Source of the DNA: Halegenticoccus soli
Lineage (GTDB): Archaea; Halobacteriota; Halobacteria; Halobacteriales; Haloferacaceae
Reading direction: 5' to 3'
Assembly (NCBI RefSeq): GCF_002844195.1
Contig: NZ_PEND01000006.1
Coordinates: 294,950 to 358,949 of the forward strand
DNA: 64,000 nt
Part shown: piece after piece, positions 1-7,535 of the stretch
Layout of the letters: every line of letters starts with the position of its first letter
Numbering within the stretch: the first letter of the stretch is position 1
Position numbers and translations under genes: made by a program
Notes under the pieces: model-generated
The model's input: the letters and a program-made list of their open reading frames with translations, nothing else
What the model was told of the DNA's origin: nothing
The model's database searches: none

Positions 1-159
1 AACGCGAACGAGAGCAAACGCGACAGGTGACAGAGATGCCCCCGCCGAGGCGGGTGAGCTGCCCCCGATATTACTGAACGGAGGCGCTGGGCGGTTCGAG
101 GCGGACGGCGACCGTTCCGGTCGCCAGATGGATGGGGAACGAGCGCTAAGAGGGGGTCG

Positions 160-444
160 ATGAAAGCGTACGAACGGGAGTATCTGAACGAGACCCTCGA
201 AACGTGTGCCGTGAGCATCGCACATCTCCTTCGGGAGGGGTTCGTGAGCGAGGAGGTCCTGGAGAGTCAGAGTCAACTCACCGACTTTGGATTGATGTGG
301 GTCAAGGGGTTCATCGCCGGGAGACTCATGCTCATCCGAAGCTGCTGTGTCGGAAATCCGAACCTGTCCCCCGCTGATATCGACGAGCTGACGGAACTCG
401 CCGGGCAGCACGAGGCGAAGATCGCCGGGCAGTTGTATTCGTAA
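160..444 (+). CDS. Small uncharacterised protein, 94 aa
   Basis: I do not recognise this protein. It is acidic and looks helical, with two Cys in a row (SCCVGN) near residue 62 and no clear membrane segment or zinc-binding pair set. A purine-rich stretch (GAGGGGG) lies just before the ATG and could act as a ribosome binding site. It is followed at 534 by an endonuclease/exonuclease/phosphatase gene on the same strand after about 90 bases. Codon use resembles its neighbours, which supports a real gene, but no function can be given. Confidence 0.55.
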   Translation: MKAYEREYLNETLETCAVSIAHLLREGFVSEEVLESQSQLTDFGLMWVKGFIAGRLMLIRSCCVGNPNLSPADIDELTELAGQHEAKIAGQLYS

Positions 445-533
445 TGCGGAAACTGACCGCTGCGGTCGAAGCGAGAAGACGCCGCGTCGAGCACGCGCGT
501 GCCCACTCCACAGCACCCCGAGAGTAGTCGAAC

Positions 534-1349
534 ATGCTACCCACGGTGCGCGTGATGTCGTACAACATCCGGTACGACAATCCGGACGACGGATCCAACA
601 CGTGGCGAAGGCGCCGAGACGCTATCGTGAGCGCGATCCGCTTTCACAGCCCAGATCTCGTCGGATTGCAGGAGGCGTGGCCTACACAGCGTCGGTATCT
701 CCGCAATCAGCTCCCCGAGTACGACTGGCGAAGCGCGAGCGAAACGTCGAACCCCGGAGAGTTCGTCGCGCTGGGGTACAAAACGCGTCGATTCACCTTC
801 GAGAGCGACGGCGTCTTTTGGCTCTCTCCGACTCCGGACGAACCTGGCGGTCCCGGTTGGGACGCAGCCCTCCCGCGGCTCGTCTACTACGCGACCCTGC
901 GGGAGCGAACGACGGGGGTGAGGCTCGTCCACTTCAACACCCACTTCGATCACGTCGGGGACGCCGCCCTCGTGGAAAGTGCGAAACTGGTGCGGGCTCG
1001 TCTCTCCGAGGTAGCGTCAACCAGGCCGGTAATCCTCACCGGCGACTTCAATTTCCGACCGTCGTCACCGGCCTATCGGCGGCTGACTCGGCGTTCGACG
1101 GACACCGGTGCCACTCTCGTCGACGCGTATCGCGCCTCGAAGCGCGGCCACCACGGACCGTCGACGACCATGACGGACTTCCGGTCGCTCGTCCCCGACA
1201 AGAAACTCGATCACGTCCTCGTGTCCGACGATATCGACGTTCGCATTCACGGGATACTGAGCGACACGTACGAAAACGGTCGGTATCCGTCCGACCACCT
1301 CCCCGTTTGTGTCGACGTGTCGCTTCCCGCGCCGAACGAGAGCGAGTGA
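534..1349 (+). CDS. Endonuclease/exonuclease/phosphatase family protein
   Basis: A 271-residue metal-dependent phosphoesterase of the DNase I-like fold. The family motifs appear in order: SYNIRYDN near residue 9, GLQEAW near 43 (metal-binding Glu), THFDHVG near 138, TGDFNFRP near 169 (catalytic Asp and Asn), DHVLVSDD near 224 and SDHLPVCVDV near the C-terminus (catalytic His). Length fits single-domain members of this family. No signal peptide is seen, so it is probably cytoplasmic. Members hydrolyse phosphodiesters or phosphomonoesters of nucleic acids, inositol or sphingolipids; the substrate cannot be told from sequence. Confidence 0.85.
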   Translation: MLPTVRVMSYNIRYDNPDDGSNTWRRRRDAIVSAIRFHSPDLVGLQEAWPTQRRYLRNQLPEYDWRSASETSNPGEFVALGYKTRRFTFESDGVFWLSPTPDEPGGPGWDAALPRLVYYATLRERTTGVRLVHFNTHFDHVGDAALVESAKLVRARLSEVASTRPVILTGDFNFRPSSPAYRRLTRRSTDTGATLVDAYRASKRGHHGPSTTMTDFRSLVPDKKLDHVLVSDDIDVRIHGILSDTYENGRYPSDHLPVCVDVSLPAPNESE

Positions 1350-1487
1350 CGTCCTCCGTAGCCTTACCGAGAGTGGCATCCCGGGGGAGAACTCCGTGCG
1401 CTGAGAACAACGAGTGTTGTCCTACAACGGCTATTATTAAGAAAATTGATAATTCTTATCCCCTCCGATCCCCCACCAACTCTTGTA

Positions 1488-1595
1488 ATGACCTGGAAAC
1501 ACCGTCGAAACCTCTCGAAGTCCGAACAGAAAACGGGTGAAGCGAAAGCCGGTACTAACTGGTGGTTCATCGCCGCCGCAGCTGTCGCGGCGTAG
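1488..1595 (+). CDS. Possible 35-aa microprotein with hydrophobic C-terminus
   Basis: An ATG-initiated frame encodes a very basic N-terminal half (MTWKHRRNLSKSEQK) followed by a Trp-Trp-Phe and Ala-rich hydrophobic tail (WWFIAAAAVAA). The arrangement suggests a tiny membrane-associated peptide. A TATA-like AATTCTTAT sits about 32 bases upstream, a suitable distance for a short-leader archaeal transcript. Short chance frames are common, so this remains tentative; I do not recognise a family. Confidence 0.3.
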   Translation: MTWKHRRNLSKSEQKTGEAKAGTNWWFIAAAAVAA

Positions 1596-1652
1596 CGTCA
1601 CCGGCGACGTCAGTATCCCTTTCCCAGTCGAGGCTTTGTCGTCACACTTCGT

Positions 1653-1660
1653 AGGAGGAG
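1653..1660 (+). promoter_or_regulatory. Shine-Dalgarno sequence for the TrmB gene
   Basis: AGGAGGAG lies directly before the ATG at 1662, an unusually complete anti-16S match for this genome, where most genes appear leaderless. It supports 1662 as the start and implies a transcript with a 5' leader. Confidence 0.6.
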
Positions 1661-1661
1661 T

Positions 1662-2738
1662 ATGGAAACCCCCGAACTCACCGCCGTGCTCCGAGATGCC
1701 GGTCTTTCGCCGTACCAGGCTGACGCCTACGTGACGCTGCTCGAACTCGGATCGGCGTCGGCTAGCGACCTCGCTATCGCGAGTGGCGTTCCGGGGCCGC
1801 GCATCTACGATATCCTTCGCGGACTGGAGGACGAGGGGTACGTCATCACGTACGAGCAAGATCGGCTCTACGCTCGGGCGGCGGATCCTGCGGAGGCACT
1901 TGCGAACATCAGGACCCAGGTCGGACGGTTCGAAGCGGCCATCGAGGAGATCGAAAGCCGATGGCATCAACCGGAAACCCACGAGCACGAGATCACCGTC
2001 GTGAGACGGTTCCAGACGGTTTTCGAGCAGACCAAACGCGATATCCAGAGCGCGGATCAGTACGTCCTGTTAGCGGTCACGCCCCCTCAGTTCCTGGAAC
2101 TCGAACCGGCGCTGTCGACCGCGTACGAGAACCGCGTGCACGTTCAGCTCGTAGTCCATCCGCGGCCGGACGAGGATATCGTGCTCGAAGAGGCGGACTT
2201 CGAGACGGTGTGTGCGGAAGCGCGCAGAACAGTCCCGTGTACGGGGAAACCGTTCGTCGCCCTCATCGACCACCGGAAAGCCCGACTCGCACTGAACGTC
2301 GGCTCGTCCGACGAATACGGATTCCTCGTCGACGATCCGCTCCACGAGTACCTCCTTTGGTTCTATCTCGCCGGGCTGTCGGAAGTCGCGAAGCCGATTT
2401 ACTCGGAGCAAAATCTCCAGCTTCCTATCACCTTCACCGAAATCCGCAGCTGTATCCGAGTGATCGAACCGCATCTTCGAGAGAAAACGAACGTGAGCGT
2501 GCGAGTGCGCGGTCGGTGGGTCAGAACGAAGCGGCCGTGTGAGATCTCGGGAAACGTCACGGCGATACGGTACGCGGGCGAACCGGCAACCGGCGAACCG
2601 CTCTCGGTCTTTCACCTGGCCGAACAGGCCGGGTTCGTAGTCGACACCGAAGACCGGACAGTCACAGTAGGCGGGTTCGGAGCCGTTCTGGAGGAACTCG
2701 AAGCGGAGGAGATCGTCGTCGAGGAAATCGGAGAGTGA
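1662..2738 (+). CDS. TrmB family transcriptional regulator
   Basis: A 358-residue protein with an N-terminal winged helix-turn-helix (about residues 8-75: LRDAGLSPYQADAYVTLLEL, then ILRGLEDEGYV) typical of TrmB. A short coiled segment and a C-terminal effector domain ending near the stop follow, as in sugar-responsive TrmB proteins. TrmB proteins control sugar uptake and central carbon genes by binding DNA and releasing or gripping it when a sugar binds. The neighbours do not reveal the target or ligand. It has its own ribosome binding site. Confidence 0.85.
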   Translation: METPELTAVLRDAGLSPYQADAYVTLLELGSASASDLAIASGVPGPRIYDILRGLEDEGYVITYEQDRLYARAADPAEALANIRTQVGRFEAAIEEIESRWHQPETHEHEITVVRRFQTVFEQTKRDIQSADQYVLLAVTPPQFLELEPALSTAYENRVHVQLVVHPRPDEDIVLEEADFETVCAEARRTVPCTGKPFVALIDHRKARLALNVGSSDEYGFLVDDPLHEYLLWFYLAGLSEVAKPIYSEQNLQLPITFTEIRSCIRVIEPHLREKTNVSVRVRGRWVRTKRPCEISGNVTAIRYAGEPATGEPLSVFHLAEQAGFVVDTEDRTVTVGGFGAVLEELEAEEIVVEEIGE

Positions 2739-2841
2739 GGCTCGCGGTCCGTTCACGGAATTTCGGCGGACCGGACGGCGTGACGAGTGACTCCGGCAAC
2801 CGGACCCGAAGACGGCGCGGCCAGCGGGGAATCGAGAACGA

Positions 2842-2850
2842 GGTTTATGC
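2842..2850 (+). promoter_or_regulatory. TATA-like promoter element for the HAD phosphatase gene
   Basis: GGTTTATGC is centred about 27 bases before the ATG at 2873, which fits a leaderless transcript starting at the ATG and decides against upstream in-frame starts. Confidence 0.55.
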
Positions 2851-2872
2851 GCGCGGCCCCCCACGCACCCCT

Positions 2873-3538
2873 ATGAGCCCGCCGCTCGCGCTCGACATCG
2901 ACGGGACGCTCACGACCCCCGAAGGGACCATCGACCCGCGGTTCTTCGACGCGCTCTCCTCCTGGGACGCGCCGGTCGTCCTCGCCACCGGAAAGGCGTT
3001 CCCGTACCCCGTCGCGCTGTGTCACTTCATCGGCATCCCCCAGACCGTCGTCGCCGAGAACGGCGGCGTCGCGCTCGCGGCCGAGCGGGTCTCGTTCGTC
3101 GGCGACCGCGAGCGGGCGCGGGCCGTCGCCGAGGAGTTCGAGGCGCGCGGCGGGGATCTCGGCTGGGGCGCCGCGGACACCGTCAACCGCTGGCGGGAGA
3201 CGGAGATCGCCGCCAACGTCACCGCCGACGAGGCCCTGCTCCGGGAGGTCGCCGGGGAGTACGGGATGCAGGTGTACGACACGGGGTACGCCTACCACAT
3301 CACGGTTCCCGGCGTCGAGAAGGGCACGGGGCTCCGGGAGGTCGCGGACATCCTCGACATGGACGTCGGGGAGTTCGTGGCCGTCGGCGACAGCGAGAAC
3401 GACGTCTCCCTCTTCGAGGTCGTCGGCGAGTCGTACGCGCTCTCCAACGCCGACGGCCCCGCGCGGGCCGCGGCGGACGCCCTCGTCGACGGCGGGTACA
3501 GCGAGGGGACGCTCTCGGTGCTGGCGTCGCTGCGGTGA
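2873..3538 (+). CDS. HAD-family phosphatase, archaeal phosphoglycolate phosphatase type
   Basis: A 221-residue HAD phosphatase. LALDIDGTLT at residues 6-15 carries the nucleophile and acid/base Asp pair, a Thr in VVLATGK is motif II, and VAVGDSENDVSLFE near residue 169 holds the Mg-binding acidic cluster. The cap inserted between motifs II and III and the length fit the archaeal phosphoglycolate phosphatase/SPP-like group, which removes phosphate from 2-phosphoglycolate or small sugar phosphates. A leaderless promoter box sets the start. Exact substrate is inferred from family only. Confidence 0.8.
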   Translation: MSPPLALDIDGTLTTPEGTIDPRFFDALSSWDAPVVLATGKAFPYPVALCHFIGIPQTVVAENGGVALAAERVSFVGDRERARAVAEEFEARGGDLGWGAADTVNRWRETEIAANVTADEALLREVAGEYGMQVYDTGYAYHITVPGVEKGTGLREVADILDMDVGEFVAVGDSENDVSLFEVVGESYALSNADGPARAAADALVDGGYSEGTLSVLASLR

Positions 3539-3587
3539 CCCGCCTCCGATTTCGACCGGATACCGGTCGTCCCCCTCGTCTCGTCGC

Positions 3588-3893
3588 TCATCCCTCGACC
3601 GCCCCGTCGCGCCAGCCGGCGAACGCCTCCAGCACGTCGGTCTCTTCGAAGCGCTCGACGCAGGGCACGTCGTAGGGGTGGAGTTCGACGACCCGCGATT
3701 TCAATTCCTCGTAGCGTTCGTCGGTCGTCTTCGCGAGGAGGATCACCTCCTCGTCGTCGCTCACCTCGCCCTCCCAGCGGTAGACGGACGAGCAGTCGAC
3801 GCTGTTGACGCAGGCGGCGAGGCGCTCTTCGACGAGCGTCCGTGCGAGGTCGTCGGCCGCCTCGGGCGGCGCGGTGACGTACGCGGTGACCAT
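3588..3893 (-). CDS. cutA: Divalent-cation tolerance protein CutA
   Basis: A 101-residue protein matching CutA over its whole length: the N-terminal beta strand (VTAYVTAPP), EERLAACVNSV with the conserved Cys, the SVYRWEGEV strand and the C-terminal YDVPCVERFE segment. CutA forms very stable trimers and is linked to copper tolerance in bacteria, though its cellular role is unsettled. It stands alone, convergent with the HAD phosphatase gene. Confidence 0.92.
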   Translation of the reverse strand: MVTAYVTAPPEAADDLARTLVEERLAACVNSVDCSSVYRWEGEVSDDEEVILLAKTTDERYEELKSRVVELHPYDVPCVERFEETDVLEAFAGWRDGAVEG

Positions 3894-4069
3894 GTGCGAC
3901 CCGTCGGCCGCCGACGTGTTCGCCCTTTCGGTCCGCCTACCCCGGGCCCTCGATTCCGCCCCCTCGGAGGCAGGTTCAGCCCGCCGATTCCCCGAACCGC
4001 GACTGTGTGTACCGGTTTATTTTCTCTGCAACTAAGGAAAACACAAATATACTGCGGCTTCTAATTACT

Positions 4070-4420
4070 ATGCGAATCGTGTCAGACGAGCTCCAAGATC
4101 GGTTACGAACCCTCCGCGAAACGCGTCCCTCGAAGTACGGGCTCCTGTGCGCCTACCACCGGGACGTCGGCCGGGCGCTCGACGAGTGTCCGCGGAACTA
4201 CCCGTGCGTGAAACAGCTCCACGGATCGCTCGAAAACCCGGACGTCACGCCGCAGATGCTCGGCAACGTTCTCTCCCTCTTCGTTCAGCTCGGCGTGCTC
4301 GGCGCGTACAGCGAGCGGAGCAACAGCAACCGGTACGACCTTACCGAGTACGATCGGGCGGCAATGCGGGAACTCGCCGGCCTCCTGGAATCCGAATCCG
4401 AGACGTCCGCGAGGGGGTGA
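4070..4420 (+). CDS. Uncharacterised protein, possible winged-helix domain
   Basis: A 116-residue protein beginning MRIVSDELQD. The pattern of helices followed by a predicted wing (LSLFVQLGVLGAYSERSNSNRYDLTEY) resembles winged-helix DNA-binding domains and the C-terminal part of Orc1/Cdc6-like proteins, but no ATPase domain is present. An in-frame upstream ATG at 4007 lies in an AT-rich promoter-like stretch (AAATATACTG near 4045), so the start at 4070 is preferred. Function unknown. Confidence 0.55.
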   Translation: MRIVSDELQDRLRTLRETRPSKYGLLCAYHRDVGRALDECPRNYPCVKQLHGSLENPDVTPQMLGNVLSLFVQLGVLGAYSERSNSNRYDLTEYDRAAMRELAGLLESESETSARG

Positions 4421-4575
4421 TCGTCGGCGATCACCGGCGCGGGCTTCCGCGGGCGAGCCGCGTCACTGTATATCTGGCAATATATCCGTACATCTATCTA
4501 GATATCCAGCTCGAACCCGGGGAACACGCCGGTAGTCGTCTCGGCGGGCGCTGTCGCGTCCGCCCGACGGCGCGG

Positions 4576-4758
4576 CTACTCCTCTTCGATCGGCAGGAAC
4601 GTCCCGTTGATGTCCCACTCGTGGATGCAGTAGACGCTCCCCGCCCGACGCTCGCCGTCGTCGACGGCGACGCGCCAGCTTCCGTCCTCCCAGACCTCGC
4701 GCCGTCCGCACCGCTCGCAGATGCGCTCGGTCGGCCTCCGGAGTCGTGCGTCGGTCAT
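4576..4758 (-). CDS. HEWD family small zinc-ribbon-like protein
   Basis: A 60-residue protein with a single CERCG knuckle near residue 14 and the motif YCIHEWDINGTF near the C-terminus, which names the haloarchaeal HEWD family. Cys14, Cys17, Cys44 and His46 could make one metal site. Role unknown. The stop faces the preceding plus-strand gene; the 150-base gap between them is AT-rich (several TATATC repeats near 4470-4505) and may hold terminators for both. Confidence 0.75.
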   Translation of the reverse strand: MTDARLRRPTERICERCGRREVWEDGSWRVAVDDGERRAGSVYCIHEWDINGTFLPIEEE

Positions 4759-4866
4759 ACCCGAATAGGGGTCGGCGAACGGTTTAACGTTAGCTCCGAC
4801 GGCAGACGTTCCGGCCGCCGGAGCCGACACCGGTAGAGCGAAGTCCGTCATGATCGTCCGTCCGGT

Positions 4867-5184
4867 ATGGTCACGCTGATCGAACTGCTCGTCCGCAAGG
4901 ACGGGCTCACGCACGAGGAGTTCGTCGACTACTGGTTCGAGACGCACAGCCCGATCGCGAAGGAGCTGCCGGGGCTCGAACGCTACGTCACCTCGGTTCC
5001 GAAGGACCCGGAACGGGCCGGATACGACGGCGTGCTGGAGCTCACGTTCGAGGACGCGGACGCGCTGAAGGCGGCGTTCGACTCCGAGGCCGGCGAGCGA
5101 ACGATGGCGGACGCGGAGAACTTCGTCGAGGTCGGCGCGGGACCGCGACTCGTCGTCGAGGAGACGGTCCAGTTCGAGAGGTAG
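4867..5184 (+). CDS. EthD family / dimeric alpha-beta barrel protein
   Basis: A 105-residue protein with the EthD pattern: a first strand (MVTLIELLVRKDGLT), the HEEFVDYWFETHSPIAKELPGL segment typical of the family with its conserved His, and a ferredoxin-like barrel to the end. Such proteins are small dimeric enzymes or accessory factors; the founding member takes part in ether degradation. The reaction here is unknown. It stands alone. Confidence 0.75.
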   Translation: MVTLIELLVRKDGLTHEEFVDYWFETHSPIAKELPGLERYVTSVPKDPERAGYDGVLELTFEDADALKAAFDSEAGERTMADAENFVEVGAGPRLVVEETVQFER

Positions 5185-5219
5185 CGCCGATCCGTCCGAT
5201 CGCCTCGCCCGCCCTCCCT

Positions 5220-5753
5220 TCAGGCCGATCGGGTCGAGGTCGACTCCCGCTCCCCCTCGAACAGCGTCCGGAGCGGCGCGGTCACGACCACCTCCTCCGC
5301 GCTCGCCTCGCCGAACCGGGCGGTCCGCCGTTCGACCTCCTCGAAGCCGCGGGCGTCGTAGAACGCGCGGCCGACCTCGTTGCCGGCGAGCACGGCGGCG
5401 CGGAGGTCGCCGTGGCCCGCCTCCGCGAGGTCCGCGGCGACGGCCGCGAGCAGCCGGGAACCCAGACCGGTGCCCCAGAACACCTTCCGGGCGTAGATGC
5501 GGTGGAGGGTCGCGCGACCCTCGTCGTCCGCGCCGCCGTGCGCGAAGCCGACGACCTCGTTCGCGTCGGCCGCGACGTAGAAGGGATCCGAGCCTCTCGT
5601 CTGCTCGCGGACGTCGTCCGCGTCGTACCACTGGTCGAGCGTCCGATCGATCTCGTCTGCCGGGAGGAGGTCGGCGTGCGCCGCGTGCCACGCCTCGCGC
5701 GCGACGTTCACGATCATCGGCGCGTCCTCCGGTCGAGCGGGACGAATGTCCAT
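5220..5753 (-). CDS. GNAT family N-acetyltransferase
   Basis: A 177-residue GNAT protein starting MDIRPARPEDAPMI, the usual first strand of the fold. The acetyl-CoA loop is seen in RIYARKVFWGTGLGSRLLAA (the Q/RxxGxG/A-like segment), followed by GNEVGRAFYDARGFEEVERR. The longer upstream frame lacks homologous features, so the ATG at 5753 is chosen. It transfers acetyl from acetyl-CoA to an unidentified amine. Divergent from the methyltransferase gene at 5856. Confidence 0.85.
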   Translation of the reverse strand: MDIRPARPEDAPMIVNVAREAWHAAHADLLPADEIDRTLDQWYDADDVREQTRGSDPFYVAADANEVVGFAHGGADDEGRATLHRIYARKVFWGTGLGSRLLAAVAADLAEAGHGDLRAAVLAGNEVGRAFYDARGFEEVERRTARFGEASAEEVVVTAPLRTLFEGERESTSTRSA

Positions 5754-5825
5754 GCGAGGTGACTCTACGTCGCGCCACGTAATGTCTCCGGTCCAACATC
5801 GCGGTTCCGCTCCGCCCGGCGCGGC

Positions 5826-5833
5826 GTTTATGC
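5826..5833 (+). promoter_or_regulatory. TATA-like promoter element for the methyltransferase gene
   Basis: GTTTATGC is centred about 27 bases before the ATG at 5856, consistent with a leaderless transcript. Confidence 0.5.
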
Positions 5834-5855
5834 GCTCGCCGACGCATCTTCCGGC

Positions 5856-6410
5856 ATGGGATTCCACACGTTCGACGTCGACCGGGCCGACGCCCTCGAA
5901 GACGAGGGGCGGTACCGGTTCTGCTCGCGCGAGGAGTTACTCGCGCTCGTCCGCCCCCACGAGCGGATGGTCGCCGCCGACCTCGGTTCCGGGACCGGCT
6001 TCTACACCGACGACGTCGCCCCTTTCGTCGCGGAGCTCTACGCGGTCGACGTGCAGCCGGAGATGCACGAGCTGTACCGCGCGAAGGGGCTTCCGGAGTC
6101 GGTCGAGACGGTGACCGCGGACGCGGCGGACCTCCCGTTCGGCGACGGCGCGCTCGACGCCGCGTTTTCGACCATGACCTACCACGAGTTCGCCGGCGAG
6201 GAGAGCCTCGCCGAACTCCGTCGCGCCCTCCGTCCGGGCGGTCGACTGGTCACGGTCGACTGGTCGGCGGCGGGGACGGGCGAGCGCGGACCGCCCGTCT
6301 CCGAGCGGTACGACGTCGGGGACGCCGCCTCGGCGCTCCGCGACGCGGGGTTCGCCATCGAGTCGGCCGCCTCCCGGTTCGAGACGTTCGTCTGCGTCGC
6401 CCGCCGGTAG
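5856..6410 (+). CDS. Class I SAM-dependent methyltransferase
   Basis: A 184-residue methyltransferase. The SAM-binding motif I VAADLGSGTGFYTDD is at residues 37-51, motif II acidic AVDVQPEMHE near 67, the post-II TADAADLPFGDGALD near 86-100 and motif IV FSTMTYHEF near 108. It belongs to the Methyltransf_11-like group (ubiquinone/menaquinone methylase fold). The substrate cannot be inferred; no biosynthetic partners adjoin it. Confidence 0.85.
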   Translation: MGFHTFDVDRADALEDEGRYRFCSREELLALVRPHERMVAADLGSGTGFYTDDVAPFVAELYAVDVQPEMHELYRAKGLPESVETVTADAADLPFGDGALDAAFSTMTYHEFAGEESLAELRRALRPGGRLVTVDWSAAGTGERGPPVSERYDVGDAASALRDAGFAIESAASRFETFVCVARR

Positions 6411-6557
6411 TCGAGCGAGGCGGTTCGCGGGGTCGCGCCCTCCGTCGTCGTCCGTCCGCCGGTTCCGGCGGGCGGGAGGGCCTTCGGGAGCCTTCGGGCG
6501 CGGCCGCGGCGCTCGACGCGTCACGGTCGATCCCGACGAAAACGGGTCGCGCCGCGC

Positions 6558-7535
6558 TCAGTACTCGATGTCGTCGGCGTAGTAGTCGATGACGACGACG
6601 AGCAGCGCGCCGACCAGCCCCGCCCCGAGGAACGCGGCGACGGCTTCGGTCGTCCACGCCCCGCCCGATTCGGCCAGCTTCTTCCCGGCCTCCACGACGG
6701 GCGCGCGGAGCGCGCCGACGATGAGGCTCACGAGGAACGCGAGCGTCGCCTCGCGGTAGCGTTCGAGCGCCCACCGGACGACGTGCGACACCGTGAAGAG
6801 GCCGACGACGGCGCCGGTCACGAACGTGACGACCACGATCCCCGGTTCGATCACCCTGCTCACGTCGCCGCCGGTGAGGACGGCGAGCGCGCTGTCGATG
6901 AACGACGACAGGGTCGCCACCATCCGCTCGTACTGCCCGAGGAGGATGAGCAACAGCGACCCCGAGATCCCCGGGAGGATCATCGCGCTCACCGCGATCG
7001 CCCCGGCGACGAGGACGACGAGCAGGCCCCCTCCGAGGTTGCCGGCCGTCTCCCCGGAGACGAGAAACGCGAGGACGAACCCCGCGATCGCGGCGGCGAT
7101 CCGACCGGGCGTGTCCAGCCTGACCTCGCCGTAGAGGACGAGCGCCGAGGCGGCGATGAGGCCGAAGAAGAACCCGAACGTGAGCACCGGGATCTCCTCG
7201 ATGGCGACGTGGAGGACCCGCGTGATCGTCGCCACGGCGGTGAAGATGCCCGTCCCCAGCACGAGGAGGAACAGCCCGTCCATCTCGAAGAACGCGTCGC
7301 GCGCGTCCGAGCGACCGCCCGGCGTCGCGCCCTTGAGCACCCGAACGACGCGGTCGGGGCCGATGGCGGTCACCGCCCCGATCAGCCGCTCGTAGATGCC
7401 CGTGATCAGGGCGATGGTGCCGCCGGAGACGCCGGGGACGGCGTCGGCGGCGCCCATACAGAAGCCCTTGAGGTACAGGACGACCCACGAGCGGATCCCG
7501 TCGACCGAGAGCGACGTGCGGAAGTCGCTCGCCAT
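6558..7535 (-). CDS. DUF368 membrane protein, probable polyprenyl-phosphate translocase (PopT family)
   Basis: A 325-residue multi-span membrane protein with the DUF368 signature GAADAVPGVSGGTIALITG at residues 28-46 and a second re-entrant-like repeat AMILPGISGSLLLILLGQY. DUF368 proteins in bacteria (PopT) return undecaprenyl phosphate across the membrane. Here the start codon overlaps the aglB stop codon (TGATG), so the two are translationally coupled. That context suggests it recycles the dolichyl phosphate released by AglB, an inference from family plus position. Confidence 0.85.
   Translation of the reverse strand: MASDFRTSLSVDGIRSWVVLYLKGFCMGAADAVPGVSGGTIALITGIYERLIGAVTAIGPDRVVRVLKGATPGGRSDARDAFFEMDGLFLLVLGTGIFTAVATITRVLHVAIEEIPVLTFGFFFGLIAASALVLYGEVRLDTPGRIAAAIAGFVLAFLVSGETAGNLGGGLLVVLVAGAIAVSAMILPGISGSLLLILLGQYERMVATLSSFIDSALAVLTGGDVSRVIEPGIVVVTFVTGAVVGLFTVSHVVRWALERYREATLAFLVSLIVGALRAPVVEAGKKLAESGGAWTTEAVAAFLGAGLVGALLVVVIDYYADDIEY

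Larger units (their letters stand above)
1350..1661 (+). other. Intergenic region with AT-rich promoter and a possible micro-ORF
   Basis: No conventional gene lies here. Bases 1428-1460 are strongly AT-rich for this genome, with TATTATTAAG and AATTCTTAT boxes. A 35-codon reading frame follows at 1488-1595 (listed separately). The last bases carry a purine-rich ribosome binding site for the TrmB gene. Confidence 0.5.

Noticed and set aside
1..30. End of an upstream gene (frame ending TGA at 28-30)
   Set aside because: Only ten codons are visible, too few to support a call.
38..60. GC-rich hairpin CCCGCC-GA-GGCGGG near the window start as a terminator
   Set aside because: No T-run follows and short GC palindromes are expected by chance in this DNA.
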